From NCBI GenBank assembly GCA_029053015.1, contig JAIDHX010000039.1, positions 1 through 64,000 on the forward strand: a DNA stretch of 64,000 nt. Reading direction: 5' to 3'. Under the pieces are notes generated by a model. That model was not told the DNA's origin. It did not search any database and saw only the letters and a program-made list of their open reading frames with translations. The DNA is from Lachnospiraceae bacterium. Its GTDB lineage: Bacteria > Bacillota > Clostridia > Lachnospirales > Lachnospiraceae. Below, in pieces: positions 63,314 to 64,000 of this stretch; position 1 is the first letter of the stretch, and each line of letters starts with the position of its first letter. Both the position numbers and the translations under genes were made by a program.

Positions 63314-64000
63314 AAATTTTATACAAAAGAACATATAAAGAGTTGGAAGAAATAAAAAAGGTTAGAGTAAATAAGAGGTTTGTAAAAGAATTACCAACTG
63401 ACCGAGCACAAAACAATAGAATGGATCCATATGTATATCAGTACCGTACGCTGGATAGTTTCTGGGCTATTATTGAAAGTGACAGTTTTTGGGCAACAAA
63501 TGCAAGGTTTTCAAATGACCACGAAGAACAAAGCTTGGGGATGAAAAAACTACAGGAAGTGCTGTCGGAAAGTGGTGATTCAACGTTGGTTTTAGGGGAC
63601 TGCTATATTGTATGTTTTTGTGATGAGAATGACAAACTAAGCCAGTGGAGAGGATATGCTCCGGAAGGAGTATCCATAGGTTTTGATTTTAATAATGTAC
63701 GTCCCTTCTATATAAAGAAAAGAAATGACAACAAGAAAAATAAAGATGAATATTTGCAAGTTTATAATAGCTGTTATAAAGTACAGTATATTACGGAAGA
63801 TATCAGCAGAAATGAATTTGCAGATAAGTTTGATCTTAATTTATCAGATAATGAAAATAATCATGAGAACATTAGGAATCGGGCTTCAGATATTATTTCT
63901 TATGTGAAACATAACGGTTTTTATGAAGAGGCTGAATCGAGACTGGTGTTTTCTGACAGGGATGTTGAACTTTCTGAATGTATCCATTACAGGCAAATGG
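63310..64000 (+). CDS. DUF2971 protein (cut by window edge)
   Basis: The frame is open from GTG 63310, which overlaps the previous stop (GTGA), to the window end (230 codons). Sequence: VYQYRTLDSFWAIIESDSFW, ATNARFSNDHEE, IVCFCDENDKLSQWRGYAPE, GVSIGFDFNNVRPFY, and FYEEAESRLVFSD, which match the DUF2971 family pattern (YR.L..FW.., F.D..E, CF.......WR.Y...G..IGF). DUF2971 proteins are often found in defence islands but their activity is unknown. The C-terminus lies outside the window. The coupling makes it the third member of the operon. Confidence 0.85.
   Translation, partial: MKILYKRTYKELEEIKKVRVNKRFVKELPTDRAQNNRMDPYVYQYRTLDSFWAIIESDSFWATNARFSNDHEEQSLGMKKLQEVLSESGDSTLVLGDCYIVCFCDENDKLSQWRGYAPEGVSIGFDFNNVRPFYIKKRNDNKKNKDEYLQVYNSCYKVQYITEDISRNEFADKFDLNLSDNENNHENIRNRASDIISYVKHNGFYEEAESRLVFSDRDVELSECIHYRQM

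Overview
The window reads as a chromosomal segment of a Gram-positive, spore-forming Clostridia, most likely a gut Lachnospiraceae. The reasons are the sporulation genes spoIIID and a sipL-like coat gene, near-consensus TTGACA/TATAAT promoters with AGGAGG ribosome sites, the non-mevalonate isoprenoid gene ispE, type 1B dihydroorotate dehydrogenase genes, and fibre or oligosaccharide hydrolases (GH5 and GH35). The left edge cuts murF and the right edge cuts a DUF2971 gene.

Region 1 (1-29.4 kb) is mostly ordinary core genome: murF end, plsC, a membrane protein and a lipase-like protein, a lipoprotein, pyrC, pyrK-pyrD, sipL, an alcohol dehydrogenase, ispE, a GntR regulator, murI, a DUF1934 protein, cardiolipin synthase, a trigger-factor-like lipoprotein, asnS, an NlpC/P60 hydrolase, tRNA-Val(CAC), an exonuclease, a GH5 glucanase lipoprotein and a blaI-blaR1 pair. 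One accessory patch (about 5.8-8.4 kb) interrupts the pyrimidine genes between pyrC and pyrK. It carries a methyltransferase, a GNAT acetyltransferase between imperfect direct repeats, and decayed nucleotidyltransferase and DUF1016 genes. The DUF1016 remnant runs in frame into pyrK.

Region 2 (29.8-44.7 kb) is a complete type I-C CRISPR-Cas locus: cas3-cas5c-cas8c(with an internal cas11c start)-cas7c-cas4-cas1-cas2, a leader, and an array counted by eye at 92 repeats and 91 spacers. The module is bounded by about 50-bp direct repeats, and a scrap of a small gene lying beyond its right end also sits at its left end, which points to insertion or recombination as a unit. Two spacers differ at only two positions, both in the seed.

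Region 3 (44.7-49.8 kb) returns to chromosomal genes: a GNAT, two small proteins, GH35 beta-galactosidase, spoIIID and guaA.

Region 4 (49.8-64 kb) is an accessory island directly after the 3' end of guaA. It contains a three-domain SIR2 / deoxyribosyltransferase-like / HEPN protein (a likely abortive-infection effector), an XRE regulator, two GNATs, an excisionase-like protein, and decayed mobile-element genes (integrase, DUF5348, parA, IS110-type transposase). It ends with a tightly coupled three-gene operon: a 2098-residue protein in which I see a GHKL-ATPase-like segment, a possible STAS-like segment, a CxxC motif and a phosphoribosyltransferase signature; a stand-alone receiver-like protein; and a DUF2971 protein. 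I know no described system with this composition, and it is the best candidate here for a new defence or signalling system.
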